The position numbers and the translations under genes are program-made. This document shows positions 8,028 through 14,260 of a stretch of 15,891 nucleotides of DNA, one piece after another. The stretch comes from SIG205 sp045545595 (GTDB lineage: Bacteria; Bacillota_I; Bacilli_A; RF39; UBA660). Where the stretch lies: contig JAZQBG010000034.1 of NCBI GenBank assembly GCA_045545595.1, forward strand, positions 1 through 15,891, written 5' to 3'. A model generated the notes under the pieces. That model did not search any database and was not told the origin of the DNA. It saw only the letters and a list, made by a program, of their open reading frames with translations. The first letter of the stretch is position 1. Each line of letters starts with the position of its first letter.

Positions 8028-8060
8028 AAAAAAGAAATTAAAAATATATATTTCTTTTTT
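8028..8060 (+). terminator. Probable terminator after the membrane-anchored protein gene
   Basis: An 11-bp A/T-rich stem, AAAAAAGAAAT (8028-8038) with ATTTCTTTTTT (8050-8060) and an 11-nt loop. It is weak in GC pairs and has only a short T run, so it may be bidirectional or leaky. Confidence 0.55.
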
Positions 8061-8079
8061 GTTTGTTCTATGATAAAAT
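8051..8079 (+). promoter_or_regulatory. Extended -10 promoter for sepF
   Basis: TGATAAAAT at 8071-8079 (TGn plus TAAAAT) lies 17 bases after a poor -35-like TTTCTT at 8051-8056, which sits in the preceding terminator arm. Confidence 0.45.
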
Positions 8080-8110
8080 AAATATTAGAATAAGATATGG
8101 AGGAATTATC

Positions 8111-8545
8111 ATGGCTCTAAATGGGATTAAAAAATTCTTTAATGGTGAAGAAGAAAACGAAAATTTAACAACAGAAGATGAATTTTATAATGTTGCTACT
8201 GAAGATGCAATTAAAAATATAGCTGGGAATGGAAACAAAATGGTATTGCTTGAACCACGTGCGTATTCAGAATCACAACAAATAGCAGATCATTTAAAAT
8301 GTAGAAATTCTGTAGTTGTAAACCTAAAAAGAGTAACACCAGATCAAGGGAAAAGAATAGTAGACTTTTTAAGTGGTACAGTATACGCAATAGGTGGAGA
8401 CTTACAAAAACTTGGAACAGGTATATTTTTATGTACTCCAAAGAACATAAATGTTGAAGGAAAAATCACAGAAGAAAGTGATGCAGAAGAAAAAACTGAA
8501 AAGAAAACTAAAAAACAAGAAAAAGATTTTGATTTTGAATGGTAA
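8111..8545 (+). CDS. sepF: SepF, FtsZ-associated cell division protein
   Basis: SepF bundles FtsZ filaments and ties them to the membrane. The N-terminus MALNGIKKFFNG is a short amphipathic helix of the kind used for membrane binding, followed by an acidic linker. The SepF core spans about residues 44-117, with MVLLEPRAYSESQQIADHL, VVVNLKRVTPDQGKRIVDFL and the Gly-containing dimer turn SGTVYAIGGDLQKLGTGIFL. A charged Glu/Lys tail of about 27 residues ends in DFDFEW. Length is 144 aa, near the usual 150. ATG 8111 follows GGAGGA at 8099-8104; the upstream in-frame ATG at 8063 lies in the promoter and can be excluded. Next comes divIVA, without ylmG and ylmH between them. Confidence 0.93.
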   Translation: MALNGIKKFFNGEEENENLTTEDEFYNVATEDAIKNIAGNGNKMVLLEPRAYSESQQIADHLKCRNSVVVNLKRVTPDQGKRIVDFLSGTVYAIGGDLQKLGTGIFLCTPKNINVEGKITEESDAEEKTEKKTKKQEKDFDFEW

Positions 8546-8552
8546 AAAATAG

Positions 8553-8581
8553 TTGATTTTGTCGTATTTACGTGTTAGAAT
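8553..8581 (+). promoter_or_regulatory. Extended -10 promoter for divIVA
   Basis: TTGATT at 8553-8558, a 17-base spacer and TGTTAGAAT at 8573-8581 (TGn plus TAGAAT). It lies wholly between the sepF stop and the divIVA ribosome binding site GGGGTGA (8595-8601). Confidence 0.6.
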
Positions 8582-8605
8582 ATACGATGTAGTCGGGGTG
8601 AATAT

Positions 8606-9034
8606 ATGAAAAAATTTAGAAAAGCACTTCGTGGCTATAATGTAAAGGAAGTTAATGCATTTATTAATGAGGTTATTAGCCAAGTTGAAAAAATGGTTGC
8701 GGAAGATAATAGAAAAAATACAGTTATTCAAAGTTTAAATAGTGAATTAACTAAGTATAAAAAAATGGAAGCGACTTTAAACAAATCTATTGTAATGGCA
8801 GAAGAGACTGCTAATCAAATGAGAAAAATGGCTCGCATTGAAGGTGAATCAATTATTAATGATGCAAAGAAAAATGCGAATAAAATTATTAATGAAGCAT
8901 TACTTAGATCACAAAAAATCGAATCAGAATCAGCTATACTAAAGAAAAATATTTCTATATTCAAAAGCAGACTTAAAAATATTATCGAGCAACAATTACA
9001 AATGGTTGATGATATCGATGATATAAGATTATAA
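8606..9034 (+). CDS. divIVA: DivIVA-family coiled-coil protein, short N-terminus
   Basis: DivIVA proteins bind curved membrane at septa and poles and recruit partners. The hallmark FRKALRGYNVKEVNAFINEV is at residues 4-23. The rest of the 142-aa protein is predicted coiled coil rich in Glu, Lys, Ile and Asn, ending in DDIDDIRL. The usual leader segment of DivIVA (the 'LTPxDIxNKxF' part, which carries membrane-inserting residues in B. subtilis) is shortened: the frame is closed by TAG at 8576-8578 and ATG 8606 has a good ribosome binding site. It could be a divergent DivIVA or a GpsB/SepIVA-like relative, but location next to sepF and ileS supports DivIVA. Confidence 0.82.
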   Translation: MKKFRKALRGYNVKEVNAFINEVISQVEKMVAEDNRKNTVIQSLNSELTKYKKMEATLNKSIVMAEETANQMRKMARIEGESIINDAKKNANKIINEALLRSQKIESESAILKKNISIFKSRLKNIIEQQLQMVDDIDDIRL

Positions 9035-9035
9035 A
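9006..9035 (+). promoter_or_regulatory. Possible promoter of the T-box transcript
   Basis: TTGATG at 9006-9011 and TATAAA at 9030-9035 are spaced by 18 bases and lie in the last codons of divIVA. A start near 9042 would begin the RNA just before T-box stem I. Sequence match is moderate. Confidence 0.4.
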
Positions 9036-9041
9036 AACAAA

Positions 9042-9248
9042 TGATGGAGACGGTATTTTATTAAGTATTTTAGCGAGTGGGGATTTGGTGAAAGCCCATA
9101 ATATATATAAAATACAAATCACTCCTAATGTTTCTTCAGGATAAGTGAAGAACCCTATTAGGGTTAAAATAATGAGTGTATAACAAATGTTATAAACTAA
9201 GGTGGTAACACGGAAATTTCGTCCTTAATTATTTAAGGACGTTTTTTT
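9042..9248 (+). promoter_or_regulatory. T-box riboswitch, isoleucine specifier
   Basis: A tRNA-sensing leader that allows transcription of downstream genes when tRNA-Ile is uncharged. Stem I contains GAGTG (about 9075-9079), the conserved distal element GGTGAAAGCCC (about 9087-9097), and on its 3' side AAATCACTCC, whose ATC at 9118-9120 reads as the isoleucine specifier. The antiterminator/T-box sequence AAGGTGGTAACACGG is at 9199-9213. It competes with the terminator hairpin CGTCCTTAA/TTAAGGACG. The specifier matches ileS, the second gene downstream. The leader start is an estimate. Confidence 0.93.
9220..9248 (+). terminator. T-box regulated terminator
   Basis: A 9-bp stem CGTCCTTAA (9220-9228) with TTAAGGACG (9233-9241), a 4-nt loop and seven Ts. 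The 5' arm can instead pair with AAGG of the T-box to form the antiterminator. Confidence 0.9.
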
Positions 9249-9272
9249 ATATGAAAATAGGAGGGTTTTATT

Positions 9273-9617
9273 ATGGGAAAGAAAAAAAATAGAAAAGAAT
9301 TTCCATCAATAGATAAATTAAACGCATTAGGATTTAGAGATGGATATAATGGTAACAACAACAAGGAAGACGAATTAATAACTAGCTTTTGCAAAAGGGG
9401 TATTAGTACAGAACAAATAACACCAAGAATTTTAGCATACAGTTTAGGATACAAAAAAGGAAATTTAATATATTTAAATGGACTTGATAATTGCAAACTT
9501 ATTGATGGTGAAGTTGTTATTAATAACAAAGCAGTTAAACTTGATAATGTAAAAGAAAATGAAATAAATGAAAAAATCAAATCATTAGTTAGACCAAAGA
9601 AAAAGAAAGGAAGATAG
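9273..9617 (+). CDS. Unknown 114-aa basic protein between the T-box and ileS
   Basis: I do not recognise this family. The start is clear: AGGAGGG at 9259-9265 and ATG 9273, just after the T-box terminator, so it is the first gene controlled by the isoleucine leader. The protein has basic ends (MGKKKNRKEF and VRPKKKKGR) and a middle with two similar short elements, LGFRDGYNG (residues 19-27) and YSLGYKKGN (56-64), both of the pattern GY/F-x-x-G. Cys40 and Cys75 are the only cysteines. No membrane segment or signal peptide is seen, so it is cytoplasmic. The basic tails would suit nucleic-acid or ribosome contact, which is inference. It ends two bases before the ileS start, so the two genes are translationally linked. 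Confidence 0.8.
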   Translation: MGKKKNRKEFPSIDKLNALGFRDGYNGNNNKEDELITSFCKRGISTEQITPRILAYSLGYKKGNLIYLNGLDNCKLIDGEVVINNKAVKLDNVKENEINEKIKSLVRPKKKKGR

Positions 9618-9619
9618 TA

Positions 9620-12600
9620 ATGAAAAATTTTAAAGAACTTGATAAAAGAAAAATTAGTGAAGTAGAATCATCTATTTCAGAATCTTGGGAAAGTATTAAC
9701 AAGATGCATGATGCTCAAGTAAAATTGAATGAGGATAATGAAACATTTGTATTTTATGACGGGCCTGCTTTCGCAAATGGATTTCCAGGATTACATCATA
9801 TGGTATCAAAAAATTTAAAAGATACAGTTACTAAATATCATGTAATGAATGGTAAAAAAGTAATAAGAAAAATAGGATGGGATACGCATGGTCTTCCTAT
9901 TGAAAACCATGTAGAAAAAAAACTGGGCATTTCATCTAAAAAGGAAATAGAAGCATTAGGAATTGAAAAATTCAATGAAGAATGTAGAAAAAGTGTTAGA
10001 GCAAACGAAGATGCATTTACTGATCTTACTTCAAAAATGGGTCAATTCTTTGATGTAGAACATCCATATTTAACATATAAAAATGAATATATTGAAACTG
10101 AATGGTGGATATTAAAAGAAATGTTTAATAAAGGTATGTTCTATGAAGGAACAAGAGTAGTACCTTATTGTCCTCATTGTGGGACTGGTTTAGCAACACA
10201 TGAAGTTGCGCAAAACTATCAAACAGATACAGCAATTACAGTTTACGTACCATTTAAGAAAAAAGATGAAGATGTATATTTCTTAGTTTGGACAACAACT
10301 CCTTGGACATTAATTGCCAATGTCGCACTATGTGTAAATCCTAATGAAGAATATTCATTAGTTGAATCAAAAGGTACAAAGTTTATACTTGCTAGTGCTT
10401 TAGTAGAAAAAGTATTAGGTGAAGAAGTAACAGTACTTGAAACATATAAAGGTAAAGACTTAGAATACCAAGAATATGAACAATTATTACCTAGTCTTGA
10501 AGTAGATAAAAAAGCATTCTTTGTTACATGTGATAATTATGTAACAATGGAAGATGGTACTGGTATAGTACATATCGCACCAGCATTTGGTGAAGATGAT
10601 GCTAATATTGGTAAAAATTATGATTTACCTTGTTTAAATCCAGTAGGAAAAGATGGATGTTATACTGATGGATTATGGAAAGGTAAATTTGTACACGATG
10701 TAAATGAAGAAATAGTTAATTACTTAAAAGAAAATGATAAATTATTTAAAAGACAAAAATTAGCGCATGAATATCCACATTGTTGGAGATGTGATACAGC
10801 TTTAATTTACTATTCAATGCCAAGTTATTACATTAAAGTTAGTAAAATGACTGACAAATTAGTTGAGGCAAATTCAAAGGTTAATTGGTATCCAGCTTAT
10901 GTTGGGGAAAAAAGATTCGCTAACTGGTTAGCAAATGCAAGAGACTGGAATGTTTCTCGTAGTAGATATTGGGGTAGTCCAATTCCATACTTCAAATGTG
11001 AATGTGGTCATAATCACATGTTAGGGTCTATTGAAGAACTTAAAAATATGGCAATAGAAGAAATTGGAGACGACTTTGATTTACATAAACCATATATTGA
11101 TAACGTTCACTTAAAATGTGAAAAATGTGGTGGTGAAATGACTCGTATTCCAGATGTATTAGACTGTTGGTTTGACTCTGGTGCGATGCCTTTCGCACAA
11201 TATCATTATCCATTTGAAAATAAAGAATTGTTTGAATCACAATTTCCTGCAGATTTCATCTGTGAAGGAATTGATCAAACTCGTGGTTGGTTCTATACAT
11301 TAATGGTAATATCAACATTTGTTAAAGGATGTTCACCATTTAAAAATGTATTAGTAAATGACTTATTACTAGATGCGAATGGTAAAAAGATGAGTAAAAG
11401 CCGTGGTAATATCGTTGAACCATTTACTACAATTGAAGAGTATGGTGCAGATACAGTAAGATTCTATCTTCCATATGTATCACCAGTATGGACACCATTA
11501 AAATTTGATATGGATGGTTTAAAAGAAGTATATTCTAAATTCTTTAATCCATTAAAAAATACTTATAGTTTTTTTGAGATGTATGCGAATATCGATGGAA
11601 TAGACACTGATGAATGTTATGTAGAATATGAAAACAGGGAAGAAATTGATAAATGGATTTTATCTAAATATAATAAATTAGTTAAAAATGTTCGTGAAGC
11701 ATTTGATGAATACGATTTAAATAAAGTAGTTCGTTACTTATCTTCATTCGTATCAGAAGATTTATCTAATTGGTACATTAGAAGAAACAGAAATCGTTTC
11801 TGGGGTAGTGAACTAAATGAATCTAAGAAAAGTGTTTATATTACAACATATGAAGTATTAGTTGGTTTATCTAAATTAATCGCACCAATAACTCCATTTG
11901 TATCTGAAGAACTTTATCGTAATTTAACTGGCAAAGAGTCTGTTCACTTAACAAGCTATCCAACATATAATGAAAGTTATATAAATGAAGAAATTGAAGT
12001 AAGAATGGATTTAGTAAGAGATTTAATAAGTCTAGGTAGATTTGCTCGTGAAGAGTCTAAAATCAAAGTTAGACAACCAATTAGTGAAGTAATATTAGAT
12101 GGTAAATATAAAAATATAATTGGTGACTTGACTGTATTAATTGAAGAAGAATTAAATGTTAAAAGTGTATGTTATAAAAAAGATTTATCAGAATTTATGA
12201 ACTATGAAGTAAAACCAAACTTTAAAGAAGTAGGTAAAATTTTTGGACCTAAAATCAAATTATATACTGAAGCATTAAAAACATTAGAATATAAAGATAT
12301 TCAAACACTAGAAAACAATGAATCACTTCACATAAATATTGATGGAACTGATTATGAAGTTACATATAATATGGTAGATATTAGAACAAATTCTAAAGAA
12401 GGATTCAATGTTCAAATGGAAAACAATAAATTCATAATTCTTAATACTGAATTAACTAAAGAATTAATTGAAGAAGGTATTGCTCGTGAATTTGTTTCTA
12501 AAGTTCAAAATTTAAGAAAAACAAATGATTTTGATATTATGGATAGAATTAATATTTACTATAGTTCAGATAGTGAAGTAGAAAGTGCTTTAAATAATTT

Positions 12601-12715
12601 TTATGAATTTATTAAAAAAGAAACACTTGCGAATACTATTACTAAATCAGAAGAAATCTATGAAACATTTAATATAAATGATCATGATACTAAAATAAAA
12701 GTTGAAAGAATATAA
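9620..12715 (+). CDS. ileS: Isoleucyl-tRNA synthetase, type 2, with swapped GxHH signature
   Basis: Charges tRNA-Ile. The class I catalytic core begins with FYDGPAFANGFPGLHH (45-60); where most enzymes have HxGH this one has GLHH at 57-60. KMSKS is at 590-594. The editing domain (about 190-400) keeps the Thr-rich WTTTPWTL and GTGIVHIAPAFGEDD. Cys-rich elements occur at YCPHCG and, before the second half of the Rossmann fold, CECGHNH ... CEKCGGEM. The C-terminal anticodon-binding region includes SNWYIRRNRNRFWGSE. Its 1031 aa and motif style fit the eukaryote-like IleRS2 branch, known for natural mupirocin resistance, rather than the roughly 920-aa IleRS1 of B. subtilis. It is expressed from the isoleucine T-box and appears to be the housekeeping copy here. 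Its 3' end forms the 5' arm of its own terminator. Confidence 0.97.
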   Translation: MKNFKELDKRKISEVESSISESWESINKMHDAQVKLNEDNETFVFYDGPAFANGFPGLHHMVSKNLKDTVTKYHVMNGKKVIRKIGWDTHGLPIENHVEKKLGISSKKEIEALGIEKFNEECRKSVRANEDAFTDLTSKMGQFFDVEHPYLTYKNEYIETEWWILKEMFNKGMFYEGTRVVPYCPHCGTGLATHEVAQNYQTDTAITVYVPFKKKDEDVYFLVWTTTPWTLIANVALCVNPNEEYSLVESKGTKFILASALVEKVLGEEVTVLETYKGKDLEYQEYEQLLPSLEVDKKAFFVTCDNYVTMEDGTGIVHIAPAFGEDDANIGKNYDLPCLNPVGKDGCYTDGLWKGKFVHDVNEEIVNYLKENDKLFKRQKLAHEYPHCWRCDTALIYYSMPSYYIKVSKMTDKLVEANSKVNWYPAYVGEKRFANWLANARDWNVSRSRYWGSPIPYFKCECGHNHMLGSIEELKNMAIEEIGDDFDLHKPYIDNVHLKCEKCGGEMTRIPDVLDCWFDSGAMPFAQYHYPFENKELFESQFPADFICEGIDQTRGWFYTLMVISTFVKGCSPFKNVLVNDLLLDANGKKMSKSRGNIVEPFTTIEEYGADTVRFYLPYVSPVWTPLKFDMDGLKEVYSKFFNPLKNTYSFFEMYANIDGIDTDECYVEYENREEIDKWILSKYNKLVKNVREAFDEYDLNKVVRYLSSFVSEDLSNWYIRRNRNRFWGSELNESKKSVYITTYEVLVGLSKLIAPITPFVSEELYRNLTGKESVHLTSYPTYNESYINEEIEVRMDLVRDLISLGRFAREESKIKVRQPISEVILDGKYKNIIGDLTVLIEEELNVKSVCYKKDLSEFMNYEVKPNFKEVGKIFGPKIKLYTEALKTLEYKDIQTLENNESLHINIDGTDYEVTYNMVDIRTNSKEGFNVQMENNKFIILNTELTKELIEEGIAREFVSKVQNLRKTNDFDIMDRINIYYSSDSEVESALNNFYEFIKKETLANTITKSEEIYETFNINDHDTKIKVERI
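12694..12714 (+). repeat. 21-bp direct repeat, copy 1 (ileS 3' end)
   Basis: These 21 bases code for the last ileS codons (I-K-V-E-R-I and the first bases of the stop). They recur exactly at 14145-14165; the core is GTTGAAAGAATATA. The match stops at both ends of the 21 bases. Confidence 0.9.
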
Positions 12716-12739
12716 ATTAGAGTTCTTTCAACTTTTTTT
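12697..12739 (+). terminator. Terminator overlapping the ileS stop
   Basis: A 14-bp stem, AAAAGTTGAAAGAA (12697-12710) with TTCTTTCAACTTTT (12723-12736) and a 12-nt loop containing the ileS stop codon, followed by Ts to 12739. Confidence 0.85.
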
Positions 12740-12782
12740 CACAAGTCTATAACACAGTTAACAAAAAGTAAACCTCAAAAAT

Positions 12783-12791
12783 TGTGGAAAA
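12783..12791 (-). other. DnaA-box-like site, one mismatch
   Basis: TGTGGAAAA on the + strand is TTTTCCACA on the - strand, one base from the consensus DnaA box TTATCCACA. It lies 51 bases from a perfect box in the same intergenic region. Confidence 0.3.
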
Positions 12792-12797
12792 CATTTA

Positions 12798-12828
12798 TTG
12801 ACACGGGGGGATATGGTACATTTATTAT
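12798..12828 (+). promoter_or_regulatory. Promoter of the SipW-type LRR protein gene, G6 tract in spacer
   Basis: Consensus TTGACA at 12798-12803 and TATTAT at 12823-12828 are separated by 19 bases, two more than ideal. The spacer holds a run of six Gs, striking in this AT-rich DNA. Confidence 0.55.
12805..12810 (+). repeat. Homopolymeric G6 tract
   Basis: Six consecutive Gs between the -35 and -10 elements; the longest G run I noticed in the window and in a non-coding position. Confidence 0.7.
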
Positions 12829-12833
12829 AGAAT

Positions 12834-12842
12834 TGTGGATAA
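12834..12842 (-). other. Perfect DnaA box
   Basis: TGTGGATAA on the + strand is exactly TTATCCACA on the - strand. It lies just downstream of the -10 element of the surface-protein promoter. Binding is not shown, and a single 9-mer can occur by chance. Confidence 0.4.
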
Positions 12843-12892
12843 AGTTTTTATAAATAAAATATTTCACAATAAATAATAGGAGGAGTAGAAAT

Positions 12893-14143
12893 ATGGAAGA
12901 AATGAAAGAAAAAAAGAAAATCAATAAGAATATTGTGTTTTCAGTAGTAGCAGTAATACTATTAGTTGTAGTAGTATTAGGGGCTACAGTAGCATATTTT
13001 AGTGCACAAGCACAAACGGAAGTACAAGCAGTAACAACAGGGTCATTAATAATGGGATTTACAAGTGGTAACATAGTAAATGCTGATTGGATAGAACCAA
13101 TAGCAGACACTGATATAGAAACAAAAGCAACAACATTACCATTTAGTGTCACAAATAAAGGTGACCAACATATGAACCTAACAATAAGTCTAACAGATAT
13201 AAGAATATCAGATGAGTTAAAAGATGTAGACTTTAGATGGGGATTATACAATGCAGATACAGGAAATGGATTAAGTTTTGGTATATTCAGCGATTTAGGT
13301 GATGCTAAAGAAATGGTAATCTATAGAGATACAATAATAGATGCAGCAGATCCAGATATAACAAACAATTATATCTTAAGAGTATGGATACATGATGATG
13401 GGGCAAATCAAAACTACATGCAAGGAAAAAGCTTCAGTGCAAAAGTAACTGTAGATGGAGAAGCTATAGACTATACACCTGAATCATGTTTTACAGTTAA
13501 AGGTAGCTCAATAACAGATTATGATGTTGATACATGTGGTACAGATGTAGTTATACCTAAAACAATAGGTGGTGTTACTATTGATAAAATTGGTGATTAT
13601 CAAATTTCGGCATTTTATGACAAAGGTTTAACTAGTGTAATAATTCCAAATACTATTATTCATATAGACGGTGATTTAGATGGTTCTTTTAAAGAAAACA
13701 ATTTAACACACATAACAATTCCTGAAAGTGTAACTCTAGTGAGTTGGAGTGCTTTTGCAAGTAACCAATTAGAGACTGTGTTCATACCAGATACATATTA
13801 CTCTGATGGTGAAGAAGCGTTTGCGTATAACAATTTAAAAAGTGTCGTTATTCATAATAGTTTATACGGATATGATTTTTACAATAATAAAAACTTGACA
13901 AATATAGTACTTATGGATAGTTTCAATGGTATAGGTTCGGATCCTGTTGGAGGTACCAATTTAACGAGTATAGAAATACCAAGTAGTGTTACTTGGATTG
14001 AATATGCAGCTTTCATGGAAAGTAATAATTTAAAAGAAATAATAATACGTGGTAAAAACAGAATAGAAGATTTTTACAATTATGAAGGGTTAACAACAGA
14101 AGGTGGACTTCCTGAAGGAGTTAATATCATATTTAGACCATAA
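12893..14143 (+). CDS. TasA/SipW-type secreted protein with C-terminal BspA-like leucine-rich repeats
   Basis: A 416-aa surface or matrix protein. Lys-rich residues 1-12 are followed by a hydrophobic segment (14-35) and GATVAYFSAQAQ, resembling the SipW-dependent signal of TasA and camelysin. The TasA-like beta domain spans about 48-190 (TGSLIMGF, LPFSVTNKGDQHMNLTISL, VTVDGE). The second half starts at SCFTVKGSSITDYDVDTCG (Cys199 and Cys215, possible disulfide) and continues as LRR_5/BspA-type repeats of about 22 residues: GLTSVIIPNTI, NLTHITIPESV, QLETVFIPDT, NLKSVVIHNS, NLTNIVLMDS, NLTSIEIPSSV, NLKEIIIRG. The start has AGGAGGAG at 12878-12885. There is no sorting motif at the C-terminus. 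The two halves differ in codon use, suggesting a fusion. It is monocistronic and bracketed by the 21-bp repeats. The dedicated signal peptidase SipW is not in the window. Confidence 0.85.
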   Translation: MEEMKEKKKINKNIVFSVVAVILLVVVVLGATVAYFSAQAQTEVQAVTTGSLIMGFTSGNIVNADWIEPIADTDIETKATTLPFSVTNKGDQHMNLTISLTDIRISDELKDVDFRWGLYNADTGNGLSFGIFSDLGDAKEMVIYRDTIIDAADPDITNNYILRVWIHDDGANQNYMQGKSFSAKVTVDGEAIDYTPESCFTVKGSSITDYDVDTCGTDVVIPKTIGGVTIDKIGDYQISAFYDKGLTSVIIPNTIIHIDGDLDGSFKENNLTHITIPESVTLVSWSAFASNQLETVFIPDTYYSDGEEAFAYNNLKSVVIHNSLYGYDFYNNKNLTNIVLMDSFNGIGSDPVGGTNLTSIEIPSSVTWIEYAAFMESNNLKEIIIRGKNRIEDFYNYEGLTTEGGLPEGVNIIFRP

Positions 14144-14144
14144 T

Positions 14145-14165
14145 AATAAAAGTTGAAAGAATATA
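14145..14165 (+). repeat. 21-bp direct repeat, copy 2
   Basis: An exact copy of the 21 bases at the ileS 3' end, found one base after the stop of the LRR protein gene and followed by G, so it even retains an I-K-V-E-R-I-TAG reading. It is not part of any gene here. Confidence 0.9.
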
Positions 14166-14190
14166 GGAATGTCTATATTCTTTTAATTTT
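14156..14190 (+). terminator. Terminator after the LRR protein gene
   Basis: A 10-bp stem AAAGAATATA (14156-14165, the end of repeat copy 2) with TATATTCTTT (14174-14183), an 8-nt loop and a T-rich tail. The repeat copy supplies the 5' arm, as it does, with other bases, at ileS. Confidence 0.75.
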
Positions 14191-14202
14191 TATAAAATAG
14201 TA

Positions 14203-14232
14203 TTTACAAAATGTTCCAAAAAAAGTTATAAT
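14203..14232 (+). promoter_or_regulatory. Sigma-A-type promoter of the cation exporter gene
   Basis: TTTACA at 14203-14208, an 18-base spacer and perfect TATAAT at 14227-14232, with the ribosome binding site GGAGGA at 14249-14254 before ATG 14261. No operator for a metal sensor is obvious to me. Confidence 0.7.
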
Positions 14233-14260
14233 TCATAATATAAACTATGGAGGAAAAAAT

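Noticed and set aside
8063..8110. Upstream in-frame ATG at 8063 for sepF
   Set aside because: It overlaps the terminator and promoter; ATG 8111 has a clear ribosome binding site and a normal SepF N-terminus.
12740..12892. This intergenic region as a replication origin
   Set aside because: Only one perfect and one near DnaA box, no AT-rich unwinding element with clustered boxes, and no dnaA/dnaN or rpmH neighbours.
12775..13251. Minus-strand open frame of 158 codons over the start of the LRR protein gene
   Set aside because: It covers a clear signal peptide, promoter and ribosome binding site on the + strand and shows no recognisable domain.
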